From: Ectobius pallidus
Lineage: Eukaryota; Arthropoda; Insecta; Blattodea; Ectobiidae
Assembly (NCBI GenBank): GCA_964059195.1
Contig: CAXKWD010000001.1
Coordinates: forward strand, 157,592,532 to 157,656,531
Length of the DNA stretch: 64,000 nucleotides
Reading direction: 5' to 3'
Shown: positions 53,664 to 64,000 of the stretch, piece by piece
Numbering within the stretch: the stretch's first letter is position 1
Layout: the number at the start of each line of letters is the position of its first letter
The notes under the pieces: generated by a model
The model's input: only the letters and a program-made list of their open reading frames with translations
The model's database searches: none
What the model was told of the DNA's origin: nothing
Position numbers and translations under genes: made by a program

Positions 53664-54316
53664 CACTGACCGGCAAAAAAACCGATCACTGTAAAATTTG
53701 TTGTAATTTTAAGATTAAACATAATTTTGATTGGATGTTCATACATTGTTGTTGGTGAGGATGAATTATTATTTTTATTGGACCTTTAGCTATAGATACA
53801 GCAAACCAGCTTTCTTCATATCTTCGCTTTATCACAACAAACAAACAAACAAAAAAAAAAAGAAAGAAAAAAAAAAAAAACCATCGCAATAGGGCGATTC
53901 CAATCTGATTATGTGCACTAGCTTATCATACACATTGCAAGGTGTTTCATTGTTGTATTGCGTCATTTCCTTCCAAACTGAACGGAAACTGTCTCCCTTC
54001 GCATCGAAGTGATTCTGTCAGTTAAGTTTAGTTAAAATTATGCCTCTCAGTCCCGAAGACGTTGCCAAAGCTGTTGCTCTAATTGATGATAGATTCAGCC
54101 TCCGTTATGCCGCTGCAACCTTAGACTCACCATTCACCACGGTGCAAGAGGCAACATGGGGAATTAAGTGTGAAATGTGTCATTAAATTTTAATCTTAAA
54201 AACGTATACAATTGCTGTAATTTTATTTCAAGCACTAGGCCTACTACATAATTTATATTTAAACTTAATTTTTTTAAATTTCTTTAAATAATCGGTTTTT
54301 TTTTTGCCTGTCAGTG
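53664..54316 (+). mobile_element. internally deleted Tc1/mariner-like element
   Basis: TIR CACTGACCGGCAAAAAAACC (left) and, reversed, CACTGACAGGCAAAAAAAAA (right), with TA at 53662-53663 and 54317-54318. A 48-codon frame at 54041-54184 reads MPLSPEDVAKAVALIDDRFS then LRYAAATL and stops soon after: the N-terminal helix-turn-helix of a Tc1-type transposase. The catalytic part is deleted. It lies just upstream of the BPHL coding start. Confidence 0.82.
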
Positions 54317-54692
54317 TATTACAACTTAAGGGAGAAACCTGCTTCCCTGATATTATTCGTAGTTCAATTGTAGCCTATTGACCAATCTGGAACAAGTTTG
54401 GCAATCCTTTCAAAATTAAAGCAAAACCTTCATTAACCTAACCTCTATCAACCAAAAACAAATGTTACTGAATTTTTATAAAGAATTAGTTAAAGTTCTG
54501 TATTTGTGAAACACAAACTTGACTTGCATTATAAGGTACATCAATTATATGTAGGAAACCTATAAGGGAGAGTGGGAGAGGATAAGTGGAATGACATTAA
54601 TAGGATCATTGCCACTACATGATTTGCATCTGTTGCTCGATTTTGACGTGTTCGAGAGGAAACTGTTGATCTGACAAACTTTAGTAGGCCTA

Positions 54693-55047
54693 CAGTAGAA
54701 TTCCAATTATCCGAACTCCAACTATCCATATCACCAATTATCCAGATTGCTTTGAGGCCGTATTCAAGTGACTTTTGCAGTAGCAAAGCACTGGGAAACC
54801 TTCTTTCAGGGCTGATTATTTACGAAAAGCAAAACTTTTAACCAACAAAATCGACACTCTGTCAGCATAACAAGGATTCTGACTGATATTTTTAAGATGT
54901 AACACTTTTAGGTACAGTACTGTACAATTGACTTTTTTTTTTTTCAAAGAAATTACCTTTTTTTTTTCAAGTTATATCCAATTATCCAGATATTGATTAC
55001 CCTGATCAGGTCCAGTCCCAATTAATCTGAATAATTGGATTCTACTG
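54693..55047. mobile_element. pogo-like MITE
   Basis: Inverted ends CAGTAGAATTCCAATTATCC and, reversed, CAGTAGAATCCAATTATTC, each with a second AATTATCCAGAT block inside. TA precedes the left end; the right TA is lost (CC follows). Non-coding. Confidence 0.7.
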
Positions 55048-55309
55048 CCCATAATTTACTACATAATCTACTTATGAAATTTAATTATCTTCATTTTTTT
55101 ATAGCCAATATTTATGAAGAACAGTTAGTTTTTTAGTTCTTTTGTAAATACCGAAAAGATTCTTTTTCAAATAAATGTTTTACTTATAATCCAGCCCACG
55201 GCAAGGATACCTGTTGACAAAGTTGAAAATCGTGTTTTGCGACACAAAAAACGTAATGAAACCAACATTTTCCCCTCTGGGCTACTAACAGAATGTACTC
55301 ATCATGATA

Positions 55310-55500
55310 GATGGCCAAGGCAGTAACATTGTGGACTTCGAGAGATCGTGGGTTCAAATCTTGTGACTTGCCAATCTCAATTGGGTTTCAGGGTTTTACC
55401 TACTCACATAAGCGAATGGCAAATTGGAGTTAACTTACCTTTGGTTTTGGAATAGATGTTTGTAACTAAGGACAGTCTTGAATGACCTTGATATTGAGTG
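55310..55500 (+). repeat. tRNA-like SINE remnant
   Basis: Head GATGGCCAAGGCAGTAACATTG and B-box-like GTGGGTTCAAATCTTG, then a body with GGGTTTCAGGG and CACATAAG. It resembles the remnant at 44560-44790. No TSD. Confidence 0.45.
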
Positions 55501-55509
55501 GCTTCTTTA

Positions 55510-57170
55510 AACACAAAAAGTGCTAACTCTGGAATACCTGTTTAAACTAATGAGAAAATGACTTTTCATGCCTCAAATAAGTGAAGAAACTAAGAAAAAA
55601 AAAAAAAAAAACTTTATATTGAGAATACTGTTTGATACAAGGTATCTCACTAATTCCAAACGTGTCATGAAGGTTTGGTTGTCATGGCAACCAAGGAATT
55701 ACCTCACCTTCCTTCATACTAATCAAAACATTCTCTTGAAGCACAAGGCCCTGCTACCTGAAAATGCACTTTTAGGGCATTGTCAGGTAGGGAAAATACC
55801 AAGCAATTGACAATAAGTATATTTCTTCAAAGAGTATAAGGAATCAAATATTCAATTAGTGCTGAATATTGATTATAATAGACAATATAAAAAAATATTT
55901 AATCTTTATAAACAAAATAGTAAATTTTGAAAATGCATATTGTTTAAGGAAGTAGATGACTCATTGATTCAAACACTTCAGTAGAGAACAGTCACTGAAT
56001 TAATGTGCTCTTCATGGTTTAATGGACTGCTTCTTAATGTGGATTATTTCTTTTCGTACCGGTATACAGCCACAGACATAAATAGTGGAACATGATTTAT
56101 TATTCCCATACATTGTGATTACCATATGCGACTTTCTGCAGCTTGTTTGTAACAAACAAAATTACCGCATTTAAAATGTATGGTACAGTTTCTCCTTCAG
56201 TATCTTCGTTGATCAGGTAAACTCTACCAAATGACACAACGAGTCTTTTTGTAGTAGGCCTAATAATCATTTGGCACAGTACATTCTTTTTACTTTGAGC
56301 AACTTGGAATATTGAATAGTACATTTTGTAACAAACCTATAATGGCATTTATTAAGATATGAATATGTTTATGAAATCAGCGATGCGAGTTTCATAATTT
56401 TCCTATGAGTATCTTAATTACCATACGACTGTTTTTGTTCGACCATAATTAGTTTAAATATTTAAATTTTTAGACTTTAGATTCACTCAAACAAACATCC
56501 GTGCTATCTTTTGCATCACCTGGGTGATGGTTGTTGTTGTAGTTCTTCTCTTATGACATCTATGGTAGCTCAAAGTGTTGGTCAAATTGCAGCTTCCTTT
56601 TGGTCATTTTCTTGAAACCAATGGATTACGACAACACAAAATGAATTCATTTTAGCATGGTATTAAAATTAATGCCAACAGAATTGGCTTTATTTCAAAT
56701 GTAGGCTACTTATTATGCAGTTTTAGCTGCTACTCTCAAGGTCTCAAGATCGTTCCGTGTTCGATAATAATTGATATTACACTGATGTCATAATGAAGAA
56801 TAGTTTCGAAAAGACTATCATTATGATACCGTTATGTCACATGTAATAAGTGTATTATAGTATGATCAAACAAAAACACACAATACAGTATTAAGTACAG
56901 TACCGGTATTACAATTCAACTACCAAACCCAATCCTGATTTATATAAAAATGCATGATCCCCTTTATGTTTCCACTCAAAATTGTAATTGCTCATGTTTA
57001 AACAAATCATCTGAAGTTAATTATTAGTTTTTATAATACTTGAATATTTGATGTTGCAAACTAGGATTACCTTTGCTACAGTCCTGTGTTCTTCCCGGGT
57101 ATAAAAACTATGTTCAGCCTATTAGTGTTGTGTAGTTTTTGCATGAAAGAGCTACAGGTGCAGAGAAACC
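55510..57170. other. intergenic sequence, nothing recognised
   Basis: Short frames only (for example 56324-56100 on the minus strand, 74 codons, without recognisable motifs). No element ends seen in 1.7 kb. Confidence 0.4.
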
Positions 57171-57179
57171 AATATATTT

Positions 57180-57715
57180 TCAACCATATCTACTATATAA
57201 AAACTAAGTTCGTATATATCTCATGAAAGCAAGAAAGTATTCAATTGTGAGATTAATTGCCATAGCAACCGGGGGGGAAAAAAGCATTGAATGACTTGGA
57301 TGAAACTCACTATACAAGGCTAGTGAACTCAAATCTGAGGTCGTTTTTTTTCCCCGGGCGTCACACTTGAATCATGTATATGGACCCGTGATTTTAGTTT
57401 TTTAATTATCAATTGTTTTAATTGCTTAAGCATGATTTGGGTAAGGTTCACAAGTCTGTGGTACATTTTAATTGTTTCATTCTGAATTTTTATGCCCATA
57501 CAGAAACACAAGATTCATTCTATTTGTTTAATTATTTATATTTGTTAGGGAAAAACAATATAATTAAGAATAAGAATATGTATTTCATACAATTTATGTA
57601 AAAACGATGTGTTAATATAATATTATAATTATTTTTCTCTTAAATAAATTATTTAAATAAAACATCAAGCAGTTGAGTAAATAATTGCAGGCGAAGCCAC
57701 AGGCACATGGTTGTT
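57180..57715 (-). repeat. interspersed repeat related to 1551-2090, minus orientation
   Basis: The right end reads GCAGGCGAAGCCACAGGCAC, a decayed reverse of the GTGCCCGCGGCTTCGCC start at 1560, and the left end reads ATCTACTATATAAAAAC, like a TATATAGAT tail reversed. The middle is diverged. Confidence 0.4.
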
Positions 57716-57942
57716 ACAGTATAAAGATTGGATTAAGGTTTTAAATACTTAATATTATTGAAAATGTCACTGAGTAAGAAAAATATCTGTTTTGGAAGAA
57801 ACCATTTAGCCACATGTTTTCCCCAGGACCTTAGCCTTTAATACTACAAAAACCTTACGATAAAATTATTTACCTTTTTTGTTGAATGAAGTTGGGAATC
57901 TTTGGGCTTTTGAGTAGACTCATATACCTATAAAAAAAAAAT

Positions 57943-58769
57943 CTGATGTGAAAGTCACATAACTTCCTCTGCCCAAATAAAAGTTAGCAGTATTCACATA
58001 TCCTTGTACAGAATCGCAAGACACAATTTTACGCTAATTATCCTATAAATACCTCTTCTTTCAATGATGCGACTAAAAGCGCAGTCTATATAACAAACTT
58101 AAAAAAAAAAAAAAGAACAAATGACTGCAGACGTTTATTGAACTTTCCGCCGTAAAATATAATTTTCGAAATTTATCGAATATTTCCCTCAGATACTTCT
58201 TTACTCTATGCATGGCCAACAATACATCTATCTCACTTCACATTCTTATATAGTATAAGAGGCCGTGAAAGAGCACGAATTCAGTTGTTCATCACGCAAG
58301 ACAAACTTACTACAAACAGTGGGTGAACAGTGGGTGGCTTGTAACTACCCTCAGAGAATTTTCTCGAAAAAAAATGTTTCAAATAAAAGTTTTAGCTCTT
58401 AGTATAAGCAACCCATGTGCAAAATTTAAAGAAAATCGTTAGAGCCGTTTTCGAGAAAATCGCGAAAAACGAAAATTTCTTCATGTAAAGTCCCCTTAAA
58501 AATAAGAGAAAATAGTCGCCAATCTTATCCTCACATCTTCTGAAGGTACCTGACCCAAATACGAAATTTTGTTTTCATACGATTTTCCGTTTTGGAGCTA
58601 GAGTGTTCACAGACAGACAGACAGACACACAGACATGTTTCCAAAAATAGTATTTTTGGATTCATGGGGCCTTGAAACGTGTATATATGCTAAAAACTCA
58701 ACTTCGAATTTTGGGGTCGAAAACAATACTTCCTCTACCTATAGTACCTATGGTATGGGCAGAGGAAGT
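57943..58769 (-). mobile_element. HINE (non-autonomous Helentron), copy 2
   Basis: Nearly the same as 14971-15843: minus-strand 5' end ACTTCCTCTGCCCATACC, subterminal GGGCAGAGGAAGT and 3' hairpin TGTGACTTTCACA then CAG, all conserved. The CAGA microsatellite is reduced to about 25 bp. It has inserted into an A-run. Finding the same borders in two places defines the element's ends. Confidence 0.72.
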
Positions 58770-58774
58770 AAAAA

Positions 58775-60190
58775 AGCTGTTAGCACATAGAATGGCATTT
58801 GTATAGATTCCCCATTTTACAGTATAACCATGCAATTTACCTCTTGTGTTCTTGACTGATGCAGTAGGCTACTGGCAGTATCTAAAGTGGTTTACAAAGT
58901 GGAATACAATGAGGCAATAGAGAACAAAATTATAGGTAAGAATGTCAGGAAAGCACCAGATGATAAAGACTGACCTGCTTTAGCATGATTTTACGTTTGT
59001 GATGTCAGAGACCAGTGGTATAGGTATTGGCACCCAACAAATGATAACATATATCGTAAATCATTTACCTACTCATGGATGGAACCAAAGGACGGGTTTA
59101 ACATAAGGATTAGATAAGGGGAAAAGTCTCTTGTTTTCTTTCTTTAGTGTATTAGCCTGTCTGAGAAAAAAATCCCATCGCAATATTTCATCGACAAGGA
59201 TTTAATAGTTCAGTAGATTCAAATTGTGGTTAAGTCTAGTGTGGGGTCTAAATCCCTCCATCACTTCTAATGCAGTCATGGAATCATACCAAGTTTCTGT
59301 TGTAATTCTAATATTACCCAGGTCTCGAATGGGCCTACTACAGTAATTCGTATTAGTAGTGGTCAATTCATACGTTTACAATGCTACAAGAAAATCAGGC
59401 TAAGTGAAAAGGCCCTATACAAGAAGGAATTTTATAGGATATAAACATTTTCAATTCATTTTATGTTTGTTTAGTGAATTACTTTTCCATCTCCTTGTCA
59501 AAATGCAAGATTGAGAGCTTTATTCGCATTTTTAGGTGCTTTTATCTCTCTAGTTTCAATGTAAGTGTGACAGAGCAGGGTGCTATTGTACACTGTAAAA
59601 TATTATCTGCTATCTCAACATGGGTCTGGGTACCTATTGAAATATCCTGAGTATCTGTTGTAAATTTAAACAATATCGTTGAAAGCATTCTTCAAGAAAA
59701 TTGCAAAGTACGGTACTAAAATGAATTAGTGTAAAGTTGTAAGTAGAGTAATTTTCGTTTTCGAATAATGCTACGCTACTCACACAAGTAGTAAGCTTAT
59801 ATATTTTTTACAAAGTTTTATTATTGAATTCAGGAGACTTTAAAACTTGGAATCGAAACAAAAGGTGGAAAAACCGACCGAGGTGTCCAAGATCATAGGG
59901 TGTTCCTTCACGTGTGCATTTGTTTGTAATTGTTCTTATTAAACTTTTTGTAAAAAAAATTATTGTGCGTTACTTTTCGATCCACCATTGTTCTCGTGTC
60001 ATTATAATAGAGGAAAGAGTATAAGCATTGGTATGCGGAAAAGAGATTCGCAATAAAGTATAACTTACCATCTGCTCCGAAGGACATAGACCTATTTTGT
60101 TTTATCATGTAATAAAGGTCCTGTTGTGGTCATTTCCTAAATTAACTAACTTTTACTGTGGGAAATATATTTATAGTACATAAAAGAGTT
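58775..60190. other. intergenic sequence, nothing recognised
   Basis: AT-rich sequence without recognisable coding or repeat structure in 1.4 kb. Confidence 0.4.
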
Positions 60191-60194
60191 TGGG

Positions 60195-60435
60195 GGTACA
60201 CTGTGGCGCACAACCAACTAACTTTCAAATCAACACACATTATTTGACACAATAATAAACAAAGACAGTCAAACCCAATCCCTACCACCTACACCCCCAC
60301 CATAACACACTCCCTCACCAACACCTGTTCCTGAAGACCTCAGTTAACACTCTGTTGAAGATGCAGATACATCAGCGAAATGGCCATCCAGAAGTTTATC
60401 AAGGTAAATAGCAGTGTGCTTAAAAAGGATTTTTA
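60195..60435 (+). pseudogene. Penelope-like element 3' remnant
   Basis: A C/A-rich stretch encodes a low-complexity Asn/Thr/Pro tail, followed by CTGTTGAAGATGCAGATACA and GTTTATCAAGGTAAATAGC. The order and words parallel the 3' end of the element at 18494-19468 (GCTGAAGATGGCC..CAACAGGTAAACA). There is no nuclease motif left. Confidence 0.45.
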
Positions 60436-60639
60436 ATTAACTGACTTTACTACTATACTGTACTAAAGTTTGACAAAAGAATAAAAAAATATTGTATAAA
60501 ATAAAATTTTATGTATGAAGCTTTCTGCAAATATGATATGAAGATCATTTATGTCTTACTCTTACTTACTGAAACTTTATATGTAAGAATTAACTTTTTG
60601 CTATTTTCTCAAAATGGCTGTAATAATACTGTATTAATT

Positions 60640-60901
60640 CCAGGGTGCGCGGGCAAAGAGAGTTAAGTCCACCATTCTAAAAAATTGAGATATTTCCATA
60701 GAGTTAGGGCCTATAGATAAAAATGTTCTCTACATTTGTGTTAAGTCCAGTAAGTCATATTCAAAATTGTACGGTAGTTATGGATGTGTGCCTCATGGAT
60801 TTATCCATCTCTAAAGCTGTCGGGCTGGTATAGTGTGTTAAGTCACTCTAATTCTCAGTAACAAGAAAATGGACTTAACTCTCTTTGCCCGTGCACCCCG
60901 G
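60640..60901. mobile_element. MITE with about 32-bp TIR
   Basis: The ends CCAGGGTGCGCGGGCAAAG..AGTCCA and, reversed, CCGGGGTGCACGGGCAAAG..AGTCCA agree at about 30 of 32 positions. AATT flanks both sides (60636-60639, 60902-60905) as a possible 4-bp TSD. The 262-bp interior is non-coding and has a second short GTTAAGTC(C/A) word on both arms. Class unknown. Confidence 0.75.
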
Positions 60902-61865
60902 AATTTTTTATACGAGGTACTTATATTAATGGCTAAAACTTTTATTTTAAATGTTTTTATTTGTAAAAATTTTCTGAAGGGAGTTATAAGCCAGCCTTAG
61001 TTGTCAGCCATAGTTTATAATCTACAAACTTATCTTAAGTGGCAAACAATAGAGACTGAAACAAATGAATAAGCACTCCCTGCAGTAGAGCCTGTTATTA
61101 TGTTAGAATCTGGAATGAGAAAACTCTCTTGCCCAAGCTTAGCATGGAGAAAATAAGTATTAACTTATATATATTTTTAAACTTGTTCTTTATTTATATA
61201 TTTTAAAATACAATTGCAATTATATCTCACTGAAACAGTATAAAGGAGTTTGACAAAAAAGACAACTTCAGGATGATGGAAAATATATTTTTCAAAGTTG
61301 TCTCAATTCCAAACTTCCTAAGGAATTCCAGAATTTCTTTAGGTATTGTCCCTCTAGATCGAAGTATAACTTCAGTTTATATGAACTTTATATTCGTTAC
61401 TCAGATTATGGCAACATGGTTCGCAAATGTTTTTCTTCTCTGATTATAAGTTTTCCTGGCATAGGGAATGTGTGAAAGTCTTTTGAGTTGTCACCCAGAA
61501 GTTGACAATTCCTTATTTCAAAGGCCATGTTGGTTTCATCTTCAGGGGTCCTTCCTTTATCACTTCAGCTCCCTAAAGATTTCTTGTTGATTACTGACAT
61601 CAAAACAAACTGTGGGTTTTATTATCAATCCTTTGTTTTTGTCTCAGACAAGAATTTTAGTCAAGATCCAGAATGTTCACATGCCTAGTAGAGGCATTAG
61701 TGGAGAGATAGTTGTTTTCTACATAAAAACATCATCTGAGTCTTTCAACTAAATATTCACTTTTCAGTTGTTTATTCAAATTTCATTATTTAATATTAGC
61801 TATTAAGTTAATCATTATTTCCTTTATTTCTTTTTAAAAATAGTTTTTGTATTATGTCTGTTTAT

Positions 61866-62215
61866 TAAGTGCCAGTATGGTACTTTATGAGATTGTGTGT
61901 GGGGATGAGAAAATGTCTGTCCGTCCATGTGTCTGTACATGCGATATCTCAAATATGCATTATTTTTCATGAAACTTGGTATACACATTTATAACGTCCA
62001 TCAGAAGAAGCCTATTGATATTGGACCAAATCGGTTGACCAGTACCGGAGGAATGCCTAATTTAATGTCTATTTTTATGGTAATGTATCAGAAAGGCATG
62101 AGAACTGAAATACGCTTTATCGGATTTTCATGAAACTTGGTATACACATTTATGACATCCATGGAGAGAAATCTATTGAATTTGGACCAAATTGGTTGAC
62201 CGGTACCGAAATAAC
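61866..62215 (+). repeat. second copy of the 155-bp minisatellite repeat
   Basis: It shares the leader GTATGGTACTTTATGAGATT, then GTCTGTCCGTCCATGTGTCTG, and has two units with CATGAAACTTGGTATACACA and (A/C)CCGGTACCG. It is cut by the transposon at 62226. Confidence 0.75.
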
Positions 62216-62225
62216 GAGTAATTAA

Positions 62226-63663
62226 CAGTCAGTCTTTCGAGCGGCCGGACCCTTCCGCGGCGACCTTGGACTCGGTGATGAGTGGGGCGCTGGCAGCCAG
62301 ACAGTAGCTATAGCTACCGCTGGCTTCTGTCGAGTGAGAAACTCTATGGGAGTGTTTAGTGTAAAATTGCGTTGTCTCTGTTTGTGTGTTTACAGTAAAA
62401 TTGTCTAGTCTCTGATCGCATGTTTAGTGAAATATTGTGTTGTCTCTTGGTGATAATTTGTCCATTAATAATGGCTGAGTACACTTTAGAGCAACATATT
62501 TTTCTTTATGATACGTATGTGAAATACTCTTCTGCAAGAAGGTGTCGTAGAGAATTTCAACAATGATTTGCAGGTGTTCGAATTCCTAGCCATTCAACTA
62601 TTCATGACCTTGTTAATAAAGTCAGGCGTACAGGATCTTTTTTGAACAAGAAACATGTTCGACAATGCCGTGTACTGACAGAAGAGAAGCTCAATGAAGT
62701 ATGGGCCCGGTTAGAGCACACACCCCAAAAATCACTCAGACGTTTAGCACAAGAGGTTAACATTTCCAAGTCGGCAGCTTTTGTGGCAACAAATCTTCTG
62801 AAACTTAAGCCGTACAAGGTAACTGTAGTTCATGCTTTACAACCACAAGATCCTGTAAGTAGCGTTAATTATTGCAATTGGTTTTTGCAGTCCGTTCATA
62901 ATGGAGAAGTGGACCTACTTTTAACATTCTTCACTGATGAAGCGTGGTTTTATCTTCAAGGTCACGTTTCTACTCAGAACAATAGATACTGGGCTACCGA
63001 AAATCCCCATATGATTCATGAAGTTCTTCACCACGCTGCAAAAGTTGGGGTTTGGTGCGCAGTGAATGCGCTTAGAATTATCAGTCCCATATTTTACGAC
63101 ACAACAGTTGATTCACACGTTTATCTAAATTCTATTTTAAATAATTTTTTTCCGCTACTAACAAGAAATGAAAGATTATGTGGCTGGTTTCAGCAGGATT
63201 CAGCTACAGCGCACACTGCTGAAAATTCTATGCATGAATTGCGAAGTGTGTATGGTGACAGAATAATTAGTCGAGGATTGTGGCCACCTCGTTCCCTTGA
63301 CCTGTCGCCATGCGATTTTTATTTATGGAGAACGTTAAAGAATAAAGTGTATGCATCAAATCCGCACATGTTACAAGAATTGAAGGACAGCATCACGAGA
63401 GAAATACAGGCAATCAGTCAACATGAACTTTTGCGAGTAAACCAGAATTGTTTTCGAAGATATAGAGAATGTGTTCGCGTTCAAGGTCATCAATTTCAAC
63501 ATCTGTTGTGATGCAGGTAAGCCTAATGTAAGTTAGTACAGTAGTTAGTGTTCCGTACCCATGACTTGCCGGTCGTTTACGTGTAACATTGGCGGAAGAT
63601 GCGCCAAGCCTCACCCAGTCCGGTGCCGCCGTGCGACGGTCCGGCCGCTCGAAAGACACACTG
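62226..63663 (+). mobile_element. DDE/D DNA transposon with long TIR, almost intact
   Basis: The terminal inverted repeats start CAGTCAGTCTTTCGAGCGGC (left) and, reversed, CAGTGTGTCTTTCGAGCGGC (right). They continue to GGACC and, less well, for about 65 bp. The 1438-bp element holds one gene (62471-63511). The flanks read TTAA on the left and TATA on the right, so a TA target is plausible but not proven. It has inserted in the minisatellite repeat at 61866. Confidence 0.85.
62471..63511 (+). pseudogene. transposase, IS630/Tc1-mariner-like, one in-frame stop
   Basis: From ATG at 62471 the frame has 346 residues before the final stop, broken only by TGA at codon 32 (62564-62566). The N-terminus (MAEYTLEQHIFLYDTYVKYS, then SARRCRREFQ) is a helix-turn-helix of the DUF4817 type. 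A second HTH-like region lies at about 75-110 (LRRLAQEVNISKSAAF). The catalytic part has FFTDEAWFYLQG (first Asp), WFQQDSATAHTA (second Asp) and LWPPRSLDLSPCDFYLW. If the Asp of PCDF is the third acid, as in mariner, the spacing is 38 residues (mariner 34). The C-terminus ends QGHQFQHLL. The stop could come from one C-to-T change in CGA. Confidence 0.85.
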
Positions 63664-63671
63664 TATAATCT

Positions 63672-64000
63672 TCGTTCTCGAACAATCCAAAGTAAATTTG
63701 ATTGACACGCGAACAACCAATCAGCGGCTGAGCTCCCGTAACTAATGTAAACAAGACACGTTCAGATGTATAATTTCTGTAAGTAGAAATAACAGGCGAA
63801 ATTACTTATTAAAAAGCAAGCTTTCATTTCCAATTTAATATAAATATTAATTTTGTAATGGATAGAAGACGCTACAATATTATTGCATGGCCCACAATAT
63901 ATTAAACATAATGTAACAAATTGCCAATCATTTATTGATATTGGTAGCCCTCCTTGATTGATTCATTTATTCATAACGATGTCAGTGTAAATAAATGTAA
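63672..64000. other. right edge, nothing recognised
   Basis: AT-rich sequence after the transposon; no feature recognised. Confidence 0.4.

Noticed and set aside
56100..56324. 74-codon minus-strand frame as a possible exon
   Set aside because: No recognised motif, no convincing splice borders in phase, and AT-rich composition like its surroundings.

Overview
The window is nuclear DNA of an arthropod, most likely an insect with a large repeat-rich genome (inference). It is AT-rich, its coding parts are short exons with GT/AG borders separated by kilobase introns, and most of the rest is transposon-derived. I see no bacterial-type genes, operons or CRISPR.

Two host genes are supported, both on the minus strand. 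(1) A Lifeguard/TMBIM (Bax-inhibitor-1 family) membrane protein: six coding exons between 11275 and 4081 give 258 residues from the start codon; the last exon(s), including transmembrane segment 7, lie left of the window. (2) A valacyclovir hydrolase (BPHL) homologue: six exons between 53613 and 25773 join in phase to a complete 298-residue alpha/beta hydrolase with Ser141-Asp246-His274 and an Arg-rich, mitochondrial-type N-terminus.

Layout: 1-13.8 kb holds the Lifeguard exons with SINEs, MITE-like elements and a probable solo LTR in the introns. 11.3-24.3 kb is a dense nest: a foldback TIR family carrying LINE pieces, two minus-strand copies of one LINE family (called LINE-B here), a Helentron-type element in the first copy, and a Penelope-like element and an RTE-type LINE in the second. 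25.8-53.6 kb is the BPHL gene; its introns hold hAT derivatives with 8-bp target-site duplications (TSDs), five LINE fragments with recognisable reverse transcriptase (RT) motifs or RT C-termini, several LINE 3' ends, SINEs and minisatellites. At 50.0-51.3 kb is an unusual array of five near-identical tRNA-like genes, two on the minus strand and three on the plus strand, bounded by a 12-bp direct repeat. 53.6-64 kb has Tc1/pogo-like remnants, a second Helentron-type element, a 31-bp-TIR MITE and a nearly intact DDE/D transposon (62226-63663).

Most transposon genes are broken. Points most worth following are the tRNA-like inverted array, the foldback family with LINE pieces inside it, the Helentron-type pair, the transposase one stop codon from intact, and the changed motif in BPHL. 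Names of families come from motif recognition only; no database search was possible.
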